Assembly: GCA_029204225.1 (NCBI GenBank)
Contig: CM055094.1
Coordinates: forward strand, 6,640,548-6,704,547
DNA: 64,000 nucleotides
Direction: 5' to 3'
From: Diphasiastrum complanatum
Lineage: Eukaryota > Streptophyta > Lycopodiopsida > Lycopodiales > Lycopodiaceae
Shown: positions 36,001 to 49,093 of the stretch, piece by piece
Layout of the letters: every line of letters begins with the position of its first letter
Position numbering within the stretch: position 1 is the stretch's first letter
Notes under the pieces: model-generated
The model's input: only the letters and a program-made list of their open reading frames with translations
The model's database searches: none
What the model was told of the DNA's origin: nothing
Translations under genes and position numbers: made by a program

Positions 36001-36225
36001 GATGCTTTCTATCGAATCAAATGTCCAATTTTCATAGTAATCTTGTTGATCGAGTCCAAGGTCAGAAACATGGTTGTCTCAAACACCTCATTATTTTTGT
36101 CAGTATGGTTGTCCTTGATACGTGCTGACTCAATCTAGTGTAGGTTCTATTGTGATAGATGATTCATCTATGAGAATTTGCAAATATTGAGCTTGATAAA
36201 CACATAATTTAGTGTACATATTGTA
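33001..36225. other. AT-rich DNA, possible retroelement debris
   Basis: Several 60-85-codon frames on the minus strand at 33026-33850 (for example a piece with CPCCAYHKASNSW) look like decayed protein-coding sequence, possibly LINE-derived, but I cannot place them. A C-run is at about 34008-34019. The remainder is unrecognised. The second copy of the dispersed repeat begins at 35350. Confidence 0.3.
35350..35580. repeat. Dispersed repeat, copy 2
   Basis: Related to 12480-12790: AATGTCGAAAGGCGTAGGTC, GACTTTGACCGGT and ATGGTGCCACTC..AAGCTCTTC occur in the same order. Confidence 0.55.
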
Positions 36226-36229
36226 ATAC

Positions 36230-36842
36230 ACACATGTGAGAGCATGTTCACACATATGAAAATAGGCCTAGGGTAGTTAGGACCTAATCATAGGAGTTAG
36301 TTAGGGTTTGGTGAAGTTTCCTAGAATCTAGGAGCAAACTCCACAAATCATGGAATTTAGTGATTGATCTAAGTACCAAAGTTGGTAGACCTAATGGTTA
36401 CGTCATTTGACAAGAATAGGCAAACCTAATGCTAATTAGGTCCCTAAACACGTGCTGGACTTGCTCAACCAGCCATGGAAAGCATCTCCTTTTTTGTACT
36501 ATCAATCATTCATTCCATTGTGAGAGAGATAATGATTTTGGAGCAATTGACAATTTGGAGCTTTTATACCATTTGTGTTGGAATTTTTTGATGTGAATGC
36601 AATCTAAACTTAGTAAGTTGATTCTCGTTAGTAGGTCGTACTACAGTCCGTACTTCACATGTGTGGGGTCTTTCTATAGTGTTTTGATCAATAATTGATT
36701 GTTCTTGCTTGTTTAGATCAAAATTGCCAATCTAGATCAAGATTTGAGTGCTAGTTTTGTAATAGATTGATTAACCAAGTACCCAATCACTCTTGAGGAT
36801 CTTTTGTAGATCCATTTAGGGTACTAAACACTTTACTTTACA
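36230..36842 (+). mobile_element. LTR remnant upstream of a primer binding site
   Basis: The segment ends ..TTTACA immediately before GGTATCAGAGCC, so it reads as the 3' end of a 5' LTR. The left boundary is not defined because the partner LTR is absent; a TGTAATACACACATGTGAG start near 36220 is possible. Confidence 0.5.
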
Positions 36843-36854
36843 GGTATCAGAGCC
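36843..36854 (+). promoter_or_regulatory. Primer binding site (tRNA-iMet type)
   Basis: GGTATCAGAGCC, the standard plant LTR-element primer site lacking its first T. Confidence 0.7.
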
Positions 36855-37445
36855 AAGTAGTTATTGTTCAAAAGTGTGATGCTAGAGAGCTAGTTTTGAG
36901 AGGGCGATCCTATACTAAGTGATTGCTTCAAAGTTTGAGGTAGATTGATGATAGTGGGCTGTAGGTTTACTTTTCACACGTGTGAGGAGCTATTGTACTG
37001 GCATCTAAAGTTCCATTATTGATAGGAACCTCATAATTTTTTCTACACATAATCTTGATGAGATTTTTGATGCAAATCAAAGAGGAAGCATCAAAGATCA
37101 AAAGCCATTATTGAGATTTGACTTTGTGCATAGGATTCAATTAAGGAGAGCTTAGAATAAGTGCTAAATAGTGATTTTTCAGGTCTTGTTGGATCATCAA
37201 GAAGAAGAGGTTAAGAGAGTCATTGTTTTGCCAATATTTGATTAGAATTTGAAGTGAACTCATCATACTTCCATTCAATATTGATTTCTATCTTAAGTTA
37301 CCGCCATTGATTACCAACATGTGGGTTGTAGACATGAGTCTAAATGCTATGAAAACATACCCTTAGATGGTCCAGAGGGACTAAAAACTATTATGAATAA
37401 GGCCATTACATATGTCTTTATACATTCTAAAAAGGATCTACTGAG

Positions 37446-37681
37446 ATTTAAATGGGTTCAGGAACGAGAAATTTTTACAAGAACTTGACAGACAAAGCAA
37501 TCAAGCCATCACATCCTATTCACATTACAAATTAGGAATGCCTATGAAAATAAGACCAGTGGCACCAATCTATGAGGATCAATATCTTCACGACTTATCA
37601 TGGGATCCTCTATTGGATGGTGTCGACTACCCACTTATTGATGGACAAGGTTATTCGAAATGGCCACCTGATCATTATTAA
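37446..37681 (+). other. Unrecognised protein-like open stretch, about 78 codons
   Basis: No ATG at the front. Reads NGFRNEKFLQELDRQ, then LGMPMKIRPVAPIYEDQYLH and DPLLDGVDYPLIDGQ before a stop at 37679-37681. The amino-acid usage looks like real protein and not AT-rich noise. It may be the gag region of the element whose primer site lies 600 bp upstream, but no zinc knuckle or known motif supports this. Confidence 0.3.
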
Positions 37682-38660
37682 AAATCTGGCAAGTCCAAGT
37701 TCTTGCTACTCACCATCATCCAATAAAGCCTCACGTTTTACGTAAGTGATATCTATCCATGCTTTTCCTGAAGCATCTACGTCCCAGCAATTAACGAGCC
37801 GACAAGACTCTCCTCCACGACAATTGCAGACAAGTGCTGAGGACCGACACTACTTTGGGCCGAGGACCCTGTTGTGGATATTTTCTGTATATCATAAATA
37901 AATAAGTGGGTCCCACCACTCAACCTACTATTGGCCTAGCCTTACTTTGTGTGCCCCGCCACAATATAGTGTATAGTTAGAATAATAAATGCGAGGGCAC
38001 TGGCATCCTGCGTGTATAAGCCCAAACCCAATGAGCACACTACTAGTTATTTTAAGTTGTTCCATAGAGACTTGGGCCCTAGGTGTAAATAAATAATGTT
38101 GAGGCCCAAATTCACAACTTAGTAGGCATATTTCCTATTTTTTTTTTAAATCTTTTCATCTTTCTGGATTTTGACATGTCCCTTATGAAGTCATGCTTTC
38201 GATAAAACATCGTCTAATCTCAAAGATAGCTTCCTTCGAGGATGATGATGGCTTAGTATATTAAGCAAAAATTTATGAAGATAAATGAGCTTTTCTATTA
38301 ATCTAACTTATGCATGAAGAGTGCAAACATGCACATTTTTCAAGGAAATAGACGACAAGCTTCCAGTTTGGATTTGCATATTCTCTAGTAATTCCTGTAT
38401 TCCTAGTAACATCTTTTGCCATCATGCAGTACAAACAAGGGTGTTTAAATGTAGCACTGTGAGAGACATTATACATGCATTTCCAATGTTTTCAAATCAT
38501 CTACTAAGTGTCATTCAATAGTGCAGTCTCCAACTCCTGGACCATTGAGAAATCCTCCATCCATATGGTTCTTGATGACCCTAGAGTAAGATGTCCTAGA
38601 AAATATCCATGATAATATATCATGATCCTCCTTCAGTACCTGTCCAAAGAATTAATCAAA
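37682..38660. other. Spacer
   Basis: No gene recognised. A TATAAATAAATAAG and GTGGGTCCCACCAC segment near 37890-37920 could be part of an LTR-like promoter. Confidence 0.3.
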
Positions 38661-38666
38661 CTTAGT

Positions 38667-39014
38667 TTAATATGAATTAATATTATCCATTGAATCCAAT
38701 GTAATAATGAAAAAAATTACCTGAAATGCTACCAACCACCATATATCATTTTCGGACTGGACACTGAATATGAAATGTCCTTGGTCCATTGTTTGTGATA
38801 GTGCACCATTCATAAGAGTTATACGAACCCTCTCCATCTTCTGCCCTTTCACAATTTCTGACTCTTCTAACTTAAGTACTATGAGTATTTTGCCATTTAC
38901 CTTTTCAAAGGTTATATCACAGAATGTGACGATGTATCTTAAAAAGTGATTTAGATCAACAAATAAGTTGTTTGATGAATTATAAGATATTGATCTTCCA
39001 TAAGTTTCATACAC
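38667..39014 (-). CDS. Unrecognised open reading frame, 115 aa
   Basis: An uninterrupted frame in AT-rich DNA: YGRSISYNSSNNLFVDLNHF, then ITFEKVNGKILIVLKLEESE, then KMERVRITLMNGALSQTMDQ. The alternation suggests a beta-rich fold. A possible donor or acceptor at either end (GTAATTTTTTTC at the C-terminal side) suggests an exon of a decayed gene. I cannot name a family. Confidence 0.3.
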   Translation of the reverse strand: MYETYGRSISYNSSNNLFVDLNHFLRYIVTFCDITFEKVNGKILIVLKLEESEIVKGQKMERVRITLMNGALSQTMDQGHFIFSVQSENDIWWLVAFQVIFFIITLDSMDNINSY

Positions 39015-39357
39015 CTCCTCAATATGAAATGGGATACCAATGATCTAATGCATACCCATCTGAACGCAGAACAAAAAACTATATCAGATTAACTATATCA
39101 AGTATATATGTCAATAATGTGGTAGAGCACAAGACAATAGCGGACGAAACTGCACGCTCTACAAAGCTTATGCAATATGTAAAGGAATGAAACCTTATTA
39201 TTGACAGTAAAGAATCAATGCGCAAGACATCTACTTCATCTATCTAGCTGATAAGCTTTTGACGCTAATTTACACACACTCTCCTGTTCTCATCTTTTTC
39301 GTCAGGACTCAATCGTCCAATATTTGACCTCTTGATCAGCTCTCGTTATATCTCTGT

Positions 39358-39392
<35 letters not shown>

Positions 39393-40895
39393 CATAATGT
39401 TACAGGTGTGCATATGAAGAAAGTACAGGGTGGATGTGCTGTCTGTAAGAGATCGTGGGTGGCTGCAATCGTTGTCCAGTCTGTTAGCGTAGCTGCATGG
39501 GGTGAGCGTGAAGAGGGTGTGACGTCAGCCTTTGATTTTTGTCTTTTCATCGCCTGTGAGAATTTGCATGTTAATATGCAAACTGCACAACAACGTGAGT
39601 AAATATGAAGCATGAATGAAGGTAGATTAAAAATGGGATTTGGGAGAGTAGAGGAGACAAATCCAACAGCATATGCTTCCCTGCTAATACCTGCAAAATC
39701 ACAAGCACCCTAAATTATAGTCTTAGCTAAAAAAAATTTAATGTCCACCATCAAAGACTCTGGTACTTTGCACTTTACATTTGAACTCCTACTGTCAATA
39801 TTGAGCCCAACGACATTCCAAGTGAAGCATGGTCCTTAATATTTCGAGGAGCTACTAATGCAGATCTGCAAAAAGATAGATAGTTAGCATAATATCACCG
39901 TAGCTGAAATAAATCCATATGTCATTGATCAAATTACAAAAATCAGAATATGCTTATTTGAATGCATGAATCCTTCTATTTCGATAACTTTCTTTTAAAA
40001 TAGTTTGAATATCCTTGCAACTTTGTCGCTTTCGCTTCTTATTCCCAACCTTCTTCTTAGCCAATTCCACATCCTTCAGTGATTGTAAGTTTTTAATTCG
40101 AATAGATTATAAGATTGATGCATTTGCTCTAGTTCTGATTTGATATCGATTGTTATCTTTGTGATGATTCATTATGTCTTTTACGTTGTTCATTTTTCTC
40201 TAAGGTCTTTTGGAAAAGACAATCTCTATTCTGACAATAAGAATATATCCGTGTCAACTCACATTCTAAAAAGTGAATTTTCTTCATATAAAACTGATTT
40301 CCATGATTCTTCAATCTCTCACAATATCCTAGTAATCTAGTATGCCCATTGCACATCCATGTAACTAGAGAATGTGTGATGAGTCAAAAAGTGCTAGAAT
40401 CTTGAGGATATAATGTTCCATCTGTCCACAAATCCAAGTTCTTCTTTTTTTATGCCCTATAACGAGAATGATCTTCAACAGATATTTGAATTCCTTTGTC
40501 TCTTCTTTTCTATAGAGGTGTCAAATCAGTAGGGATATCCAAATGTAGATGATACAATGTCGTAATGAGAAAAAACAAGAAAGTAATCAAATGCATCAAA
40601 GTACTAAGAACAGATTTTTTATTAATTGTAAGAAACTTGTATTTTGGATATAACATTCCAATCAATGATTGGAATGAAATGACTCAGGCACAATCTGATG
40701 CAATTGTTGTTAATCTTGATAAACGCTTTGGTCACATGGATCAAAGTGGAGACAAAGTGACAAATGGACCAATCACAATCTCTTATGTAATATGAATGAT
40801 CAACCCTACAATAGCACATCTATTTGGGTCTCCCCCTCAAATACAACATAAGATACAAACTATGAATATGAACAGTTTTAACTATATACATTTTA
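39015..40895. other. Spacer with a short (CT)n(TA)n tract
   Basis: A (CT)n followed by (TA)n repeat at about 39357-39391. Otherwise short frames without family signals. Confidence 0.4.
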
Positions 40896-40899
40896 ATTA

Positions 40900-41226
40900 G
40901 CTAAAAGACCTGGTGTGGACAGTGTTAGGGCAAATCCATGTCGTTCTAACCCATGACCGTACTAGAAATCCCTGCTTGGCTTTCTCATCAAGCTTCTTTT
41001 GCAGCTTATCAGGAATATGTGCATATGCTACACAACCAAAGATTCTGACATGAGACAAGTTGGGCTTTCTACCCCACCATAGCTCATGTGGTGTGGTGTG
41101 AGGAACACCAGACTTGCCTGTCCTGTTCTGGATGTATGCGATTGTAGCTACTACTTCAGCCCACAGTGCTCTTCGAGCTTTCGAATAGGCCATCATGCAT
41201 CTGGCTGCTTCCATTAGGGTCATGTT
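40900..41226 (-). pseudogene. Ty1/copia integrase fragment
   Basis: MTLMEAARCMMAYSKARRAL then WAEVVATIAYIQNRTGKSGV and HELWWGRKPNLSHVRIFGCV. This is the C-terminal part of the copia integrase core and the GKPxxxHLRxFGC block. It loses similarity after KKLDEKAKQGFLV. No LTR was recognised. Confidence 0.88.
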
Positions 41227-44200
41227 CTTTCGTTAAGCAATACATAGATGCTTGGTTGGATGTGTTAGAGACATACATTAACTATTAATTTTTCACTAAT
41301 TGGAATTACTCCACTGTTTGTTCTTATTTCTTGGTTAATTCAATAAATGAGAATGCAGTAGAAATGAAAGCAAAAAGAATAGTAGAGGATTGCACTACAT
41401 GTAAGATTAAAGTTTGCATAACTACTACAAACATGTTAACCCTACAATGATTTTTATTTACCTCCTAGGACATAAAAGACACATACAAACATTTGACACT
41501 ATTTTAGCGACAAAAAAAAATCGAGTAGTATTTTGGACACTTACTTTGCATATTAAAGAATGATCATCTTCTTCTATTCTTTGATTAGGTTTCTACATGG
41601 GCATGTCTCATTTATTCATAATGTGGATATTGATACAAAATTCATTATTCAATAGTCATGCATTCATGAACTAAGATCCACATGAGATATCAGAAAGCAT
41701 GATTGACAAAGTTCCTATAATCATCACCATTGCAAAGATAATAATTTCATAATATTCAGTGCTTAGAACTTAGTAAAAAAATTGCTTACAATTACTTGAT
41801 TGTAGGATTTCTTAATTATTTATTCAAAAAATTTCAAATCAACATTCCCAAAATAGTACATATGAATTCAATAGGAATTCATTATTTTGAATCACATGTA
41901 ACTTAATTAAAAGCCAATGTAGTTCTTCATCATACATTTTCTAATGATCATCTAAAACATTTATGCATATGCATCCAACCTTTAACATGCTAATTACAAA
42001 ACATCTACAACATGCACCCACCCTATGCAATTTATAGGAAGTTGTATATTGTCCCACACCATTAGACTTCAGCACAAGAGACATTCTGCTATAGTCCACC
42101 AATCCATACAACACCAAATATACTATTTTAATCAACCCTAAAATAATCCAGAACAAGCTACTATCATTCACACTACACCAATGTATAGAAGAGAGAAGAA
42201 TAGAAGTGAAAACTCCACCAACTTTGACCAAATCATAATGAAATGAAAAAGGCAGCTTTCCAGGGTTGAATCCACAATTTATAGCCATGGAAGGTAACCA
42301 TCTCTCCTCTCACTATGAGGATTATCCCTTATCCAGCGTCCACTTGGCCAAAACTAGCTATATTGGCCAAATCTGCCAAGTAACTCAAAAAATGAACTAT
42401 TTGTATGTACAGTTGATCAAATGAACTTGGACCCTACTAAAAATAGTCATGCACTATGATTTCACAAGTGTGAAAATAACGTGTGAACCTTTTTTACAGG
42501 TTTGGCCTCTAAAATAAATGCCTAAAATAGCCAAAACTAGTCAAGTATCAGTTGACAATCTTTCATAAGTGTTTCTTGGATCCACTAGTCCTGGAAGAAG
42601 GATACTAGTTCTGAAAGAAGTACCCTTCACCTTTTTCTTCCCATTATCGTATAACTCAGCTTCTAATTTCTATATTTTTTCAAACTCAGCCAAGAAGCAC
42701 AATCCTTAGGAAAAATTGAAACTACAAATAAAAAAGTGCTTTCTAGCAATGCAATGTGCCTAATCTGATGTGATTTGTACATTGTATGTCGTTGTCCCTA
42801 TAACTTTGAAAATATTTATGAGCATAGTTTCTATTTTTTTTAGAGCCATATTATGCATATTGAAAGTAATAAAATGGCCTTATATATTGTCCTCAATTTT
42901 ATTGTAAATCCATGAAATTGAATAAATTGTGATGCTAGTTTCGAACCATATCTCTTGGTCAATCTAAATGAGTAGTTGTCAATTTTCCATTGATGTTAAC
43001 AAGGCAAAGAGGAATGCCCCATAACATACAAGAGTTGACATGCTTCTACATGAGATGTGATGAGATTACACCTTCTTATGCCACATTGAGCAAGTCCAAG
43101 CTCACTCTTGAGCTTGAAGGAAAGTATCCAACAAGCCAATCAAAATAGAAGCAAGATCTCTTGACAAAGAGGTAGTTCTCCCAGTGAACTATAGGTTGGA
43201 ACCAAATCATCTTGCGACGTTCTAGACCCAATCGACAACCACTTTTATCAACAAGGATAGCACCCCTCAAGCTTTAGTAATTAAGTTCTTTGTAGTTATT
43301 TGTGTTCGTTAATAACTTGTACAATTTGCTAATTTTATCAACTCCACATATAGTTCTCCATCATAGTCATCACTGAAAACTTGCATGAAATGGCTACTCT
43401 GACATCGAGCTTCAAGAACGAGTGAACACTACCACTTAATCTTTGCTTTGTCCACCTAGCCTCATGTTGAAGATCTCGCCAAATCCTTGGTCCGATGTGA
43501 ATGCCAGTATAGCCTCAAAACGTAGGGGCATTTTATCTTCCCCAAAGACTTTCTAGGATTATTAGTATGGTATTCTTTGAAACTCCTTAAAAATTATATA
43601 TTCTATCCATAAGAATGTTCATAAAATTACATACTACAAAAAGTCAAAATGTTTGCCGATATTCAATAATTCATAGCATGGTGGATAAGAGCTTGGCTCG
43701 TAAAACATCCCATCATGATTTTGAGAAATGAGAAACGTCTAACCATCTCGAAGTCCCCATATGCATGTGTGACAAGGTGCAAGGTATTCCTAATTGTGAA
43801 TAAGGGTGCAACAAGGTCCCACCCTTATCCAAAGATCAAGAAACCTTTAAGATGTTCCATCGTGATGTTGAATCCCTTCATGATGTATTCAACATCAGGG
43901 AGGTTGTTCAAAGGTTGGAGAAGAGTGAGGTCCTACATGCACCTTTCATCACGATTACATCGTGTGAGAATATCTTGCGCTCTTGTTGGGTCATTCTCGT
44001 CAAACAAAGTTTGAAAGGTACTTTTTGGCAGAACATGTTACTTCGACCAAAAAATTAAAAACTAACCTTAAGGCCCTACCTTAGTTTGAAAAGATCCCTT
44101 CGAACCTAGTGCCTACCCTTGGGGGCGGAGGGCTTTGAGTTTGCCCTTAGGGGGTTTGTTTGTGCCCTTAGAGGCTAAGGTTGATGGACACACCTTTGGG

Positions 44201-44640
44201 ATTTTGTGGTAGGTATGAAAAAATTGCCACGTGTTTGACAAACACTGGGTGTGGTGGAATATAGATGACACTTGGCAAAATCTTAACAACTGAAAAGTGG
44301 ATAGATTGCAATTCTTTGAGTCAGGCCATTTGGATTCAGCCACGTGTTGATATGTACCTTATTAACACGTGGCAAAATCTGATTGTCTACAAAATATCCT
44401 CATGCTAAAGGTGCTGTATTCATAAGAAAGAAAAAGGCAAAGAAAAGAGGTGGTGTGAGGACGGGTGCTCTACCTTGATAAAGCTGCAATCTTTGGGCGA
44501 AAAATATCAAAAAGCTGCAATCTTGGGAAGAGATATGGACGCACTTGCAGGTCCTCAATCCGCACAGAGCGCCAGTGATGATGCACGGGACAATTGGGCC
44601 GTTCACAGGTGAGGTCAGAGTTCATAATTTCTTCAAGGTA
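41227..44640. other. AT-rich spacer
   Basis: No gene recognised. Scattered 60-115-codon frames lack family signatures. Confidence 0.45.
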
Positions 44641-44649
44641 GAAATTGTT

Positions 44650-45350
44650 GTGATGGTTGTTCTACTTTGGTGTAGTGGAAGGTGGGCAGTCAGAGTTTTT
44701 GAGGAGGCAAAGCTGGCCCGGCAAGTAGGGGGGCAAAGTCTCAAAGAAAAACAGAGAAATGATTAAGCTGGCAAGGCCAGCGGGGGGAGTTGAAGGTGGG
44801 TTGCAAAGAAAAACAGACAATAGGGTTCGATTAAGATGGAAAAGGTGAATTATTGGTGGTTGAACTGGCAAAGGGGTGAGATTTGTTCTGTGGGTTTGTG
44901 ATTGGGAGATGTGAAGAAGATAAGGGTGAGTGTTTGCGGGATCTAGGCGAGTGATGAGGCAAGCCGGGGGTGGGTTATGAGGAAAAGTATAGCAGAGGAT
45001 TTGATTCAGATGCAAAAGGGGTCTGGGCAAGTGATGGAGGTCAATTGGAGGTGGGTATTTAAGAAAAATCAGACCTTAGTATTCGATTCAGAAAAAAAGT
45101 GAATCTTTGTTGGATTAAAGAGGCCTTCAATCCTGTGGGTTTTTGTTTGGGAGGTGTGGTAGGATGGAAATGGTGGATTTTTGTTGGATTGAATGGGCAG
45201 AGGGCTGAGGTCTGTTTTGAAGGCTTGTGTTTAGAAGGCGTGAAGAAGATACACGTGAGTGTTTGTGAGGTCTGGGCAATGATGGAGGTAAATTGCAGGT
45301 GGGCTTCGAGGGAAAATAGGATTTGAGCAAAGACTTCAGTAGCGAGGAGT
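44650..45350. repeat. Diverged tandem repeat of about 330 bp upstream of ATG11
   Basis: Two to three decayed units. For example GTGAAGAAGATA...GTGAGTGTTTG..GG.TCT.GG at about 44910 recurs at about 45240, and GATTTGATTCAGATG-like and AGGTGGGTTGCAAAGAAAAA-like phrases recur. The plus strand is G-rich. Minus-strand frames of 120 codons here are proline-rich shadows of the repeat. Confidence 0.55.
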
Positions 45351-45986
45351 GATGCTTGTTTGATTGAAGGATGGAATGGGCAAAGCCATGAGTTTGGAGA
45401 GTTGGACATGTGGTTGCAACAAAGTGTCACATGAGACATGCTTCGTGTTGAATAGTATGATTGAGTATTCAGTTTCCATTTGCAGGAATTTTGTTTTCCT
45501 CACATCTTCGAAGAAAAACTTATCCACCTTAGTCTCAAATGCGTGTCAAGGGTTTCAAATATATGGGTTCTGAAAATTCTCATAGATTTTTTCATTCAAG
45601 CTTCGTTCATGTATGCAAGACTCTCTTTGTAAGATCTGGCGCAGAATAATCATAATTGACTTTAGCACCTTTTATTTTTTGATTTTAGAAAGCAATAACA
45701 GGCTGAGAAATGACTTCATCTGATACAAGTCTCTTGAATTTTCTCATTTGTAGTTGTTCAAAGGCAAAGCAACGCCTATATCAAGAACTGTTCTGACTAG
45801 CTCAAGAGCTGATCCAACTAAGGAGTGTGCCAATCTAGGTGGAGCATGAAAGGTATTGTATGGTTGATAGCCATTTTTCCCACCACATAAGAGCTTACTG
45901 CAGATCCAAAGGCTGATTTCATCTGATATTGCGATTGTTTTGCAGAAAAGAAGAGGAAAAAAAGAAGAAGCCAGGAATAGGATTCG

Positions 45987-48900
45987 ATGATGGCATCTCC
46001 AAGGGAGAGCTTGGACAGCAGCACAACCAAAAGGATGATAATCCATGTTGCAGAGAGCGGCCATTCATATGAATTGGACTGTGTGCCCATGACCAGTGTG
46101 GAAATTGTACAGAATTTCCTTGCCTCCCTCACTGGCCTGCCCCAGCAGCACCAGCTTCTGATTGTGGGGGAGGTAAGGCTAGAGCCGCAGCGTGTGCTTG
46201 CAGCATATCAATTACCTGCTGAAAATAGACCTGTTTTCCTTTTCAACAAGCAAAGACTGTCTCCAGATTCACCTGCCCCAATACCTGAGGTCTCTGTGCG
46301 AATTGCAGAGGCAGTGCTGCCTCCCGTGCCATCGGATTTCCACAGTGACCACCCTCTGGATGAGGCTTCGGATCCAGCTTTGCGAGCACTTCCCTCATAT
46401 GAACGGCAGTTCAAGTACCATTTCCAAAAGGGACAGGCCATATTACTTGTGAGCCAGCGAAAGTTTGATGCTTGCAGAAGGCTGCTGCGAGAACAACAGG
46501 TGCAGCAGTTGGCGATCGACACTGCTAGAGGCAATATGGATCACTACTATCGCCTGATTGTTCAGTCCGTGGAGGAATTCATGAAGCACTTTTCGCAGCA
46601 GCATCATCAGCATTCGAAGCTGCTGCGTAACTTAGAACGGGATTTGCAGCGCTTGCGAGCATGCAAGCTGCATCCAGTGCTCCAGACCCCTTCACGAAAG
46701 ACTCTGATTGACTGTATAGAGGAACCCAACCTTCGACATTGCGAACACGAGTGCAGCATTTCCCACAAACAGTTCCATGCAAAGGTTTCACAACTGAAAA
46801 TTGCCTTCGACAACCTCCAGAGCAGTATGGATGAATTGTTCTCAGCTTCAGCAGTCGACATACCCCATGTTGAGGACACCATTCAGAAACATTCTTGTCT
46901 TACAGAGGAACAGGCCAGCATCATTCAGTCTCTCAGTAAAGATGTTGATACTGTCAGAAAGCTTATTGATGACTGTGTTGGCAGGCAACTCTCTGCCTCG
47001 CTGCGCCCACATGATGCTGTTTCTGCCCTTGGACCTATGTATGAAGTCCATGCAAAGAACCATCTGCCTAGAATTGAGGCTTGTGATCAAGAGCTCGGAA
47101 AATTGCTTATGTTCTGCGAAAAGAGTAAGAACAAAATGAGTTTGTCAGTGTATAAGCGCTTACAAAGCATTGCAGTTCTTCAATCGAACATAAGGGACAT
47201 GAGAAATCAGCTGTCAGGCTTCAAGGAAGCTATGGGGCATCAAGATGACATCTTTGCAAAACTCAAATCGGTGCGAAAAGTGGGCGCAGCTTATCGAGCC
47301 TGTCTTGCAGAAGCGGTCAGAAGAAAGGCATGCATGAAACTGTACATGGGCCAAGCTGTTCAACTAGCTGAAAAACTCGCAAAGAAAAGAGAGGTAGAAT
47401 TAGCCCGACGCAAAGAGTTTTTTGCTGTACAGAGTGCTTATATTCCTCATGATCTACTGCTTGCCATGGGGTTGCTGGATGTCCCAAGCCAATGCGTTGT
47501 AAGCATTGCGCCATACGATACAAACTTGCTTGATGTGGATGTTGTGGACGTCGATCGTTATGCTCCTGACTCTTTAGTTGGACCTAGTTCCCATTTCACT
47601 GGATTTGATATGTCGCACGCCACACATTCCTCGTCTTCCAGTACAAGCCAAGGTATTGAGATTATCGAACACAGTGACAATGCAAATAGCAATGAAGGAA
47701 TTGGGTTTGAAATTGGAGATGAAAAGAGCTATGAAATAGTTGGAACAAGCAAGCTGGAGGTAGAAAATGCTCGGCTGAAAGCTGAACTTGCATCAGCTAT
47801 AGCCATGCTTTGTAACCTGGATCCTTCAATTGAGCCCGGGCTAGTGGGCAGTGAGAACCAAAGTTTTGAATTGGATGAGCACACTCGTACTATGAATGCT
47901 ACAAAGAGAACGATGGAAGCTCTACGTTTGAAGGATGAGCATGCAAAACACTTGCATAGCATATTGGTTAAGAGTCGCACGCAATGCAAAGCATATGAGA
48001 GACGAATTCGGGAACTTGAACAGATCTTGCAGAATCAACACAGGCAGGTCCAGAACCTGCGAACGGGGATTGATCCTGAGGAGCCATCCCTCAAACCCAA
48101 TACGCCAGAATGTAAAGCAGAAATTGTTGGGGAATCAGATCCTTCAGCTGCTACAGGATTGGAACTTGCAAGCGTAGGTCAGGTAAATGTAGTTACAATG
48201 GATGAAGGATTGAGTGGGCTGCCACAGCAAATTCAGAGACTTGGCAACAATGATGAACCTGCAGATGAGGGTGAAGATGAGTTCATGAGTGAACTCACAG
48301 CAGGAGTATCTGATGCTAACCAACATATGCTTGAGGTGGACAAGAATGAGCAAGATGCTGATGCTGATGCAGCTGTAGAAGCCATTGCAACTAATCAAGC
48401 TCAAATGGAAGGTGAAAACTGTGCATGCCATGGAGAGGGTGAAGTCAAGCCAAGCGAGATGGAAGGAGCAGCTGTAAGGGAGGGTTCCACAAGCGTTCTT
48501 GAGGAGAGCAATCAGATTTTAGCTTTGCAGAGTGCACTACTAGAAAAATCCAGATTATGTGATCTAGCAGAAGATCAAACTAAAACTGTTTCAGCAGAGT
48601 TACTTCGATTAGGAAGAGAATTGGAGAGCAATACTGATCTTCTCAGGGAATGCCAGGTGAATGGTTTTTATAACATGACAATCTCGGTTTTGCTATATCG
48701 TATTTTCATATATTGTATATAAGCCCTAAATCCTAAAAATCTAAATCATAAACCCAAAACCTAAACAACAATGCCTTATATCATTAGGTTCACAACCATC
48801 GTTCTTGTGTGACATATACTTATTACTTCCTTTAGTCTAAGTTATTCAACTATATATTCAAATGGGCAGATGAACTGTGCACATTTGGAAAATCGTTTGC

Positions 48901-49093
48901 ATGAAGCAAGGGAGGAGGCAAGGGCGAATCTTTGCGCAGCAGATCATAGAGCTGCTGAATATAATGCTTTGCGAACATCCTCTGTAAAGTTGCGCGGGTT
49001 TATGGAGCGTTTAAGAGCCTGTATATCTGCTCCTGTTGGTGAAGCAATTGGGTTTGCAGAATCTCTTAAAGCCCTTTCTACTTCCTTGGCCAG
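45987..49093 (+). CDS. ATG11: Autophagy-related protein 11, first two coding exons (partial)
   Basis: Scaffold of the ATG1/ATG13 kinase complex in selective autophagy. Exon 1 is 45987-48656 (donor CCAG|GTGAAT) and exon 2 is 48870-49093 (acceptor GGCAG, donor CCAG|GTAAGA). Visible in order: a ubiquitin-like N-terminus (MIIHVAESGHSYELDCVPMT), HPLDEASDPALRALPSYERQ, long coiled coils, the conserved SASLRPHDAVSALGPMYEVH and AYRACLAEAVRRKACMKLYM, then SQCVVSIAPYDTNLLDVDVV and DVDRYAPDSLVGP. Exon 2 gives NCAHLENRLHEAREEA. These match plant ATG11 closely. The C-terminal ATG11 domain (about the last quarter) is not found in the next 14.9 kb. Two ATGs (45987, 45990) are possible starts. An acceptor-like TTTTGCAG at about 45945 suggests a 5'-UTR intron. 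Confidence 0.95.

Noticed and set aside
44662-45439. Proline-rich minus-strand genes of 122-126 codons
   Set aside because: They repeat with the 330-bp tandem units and have no homology; best explained as shadows of G-rich repeats.
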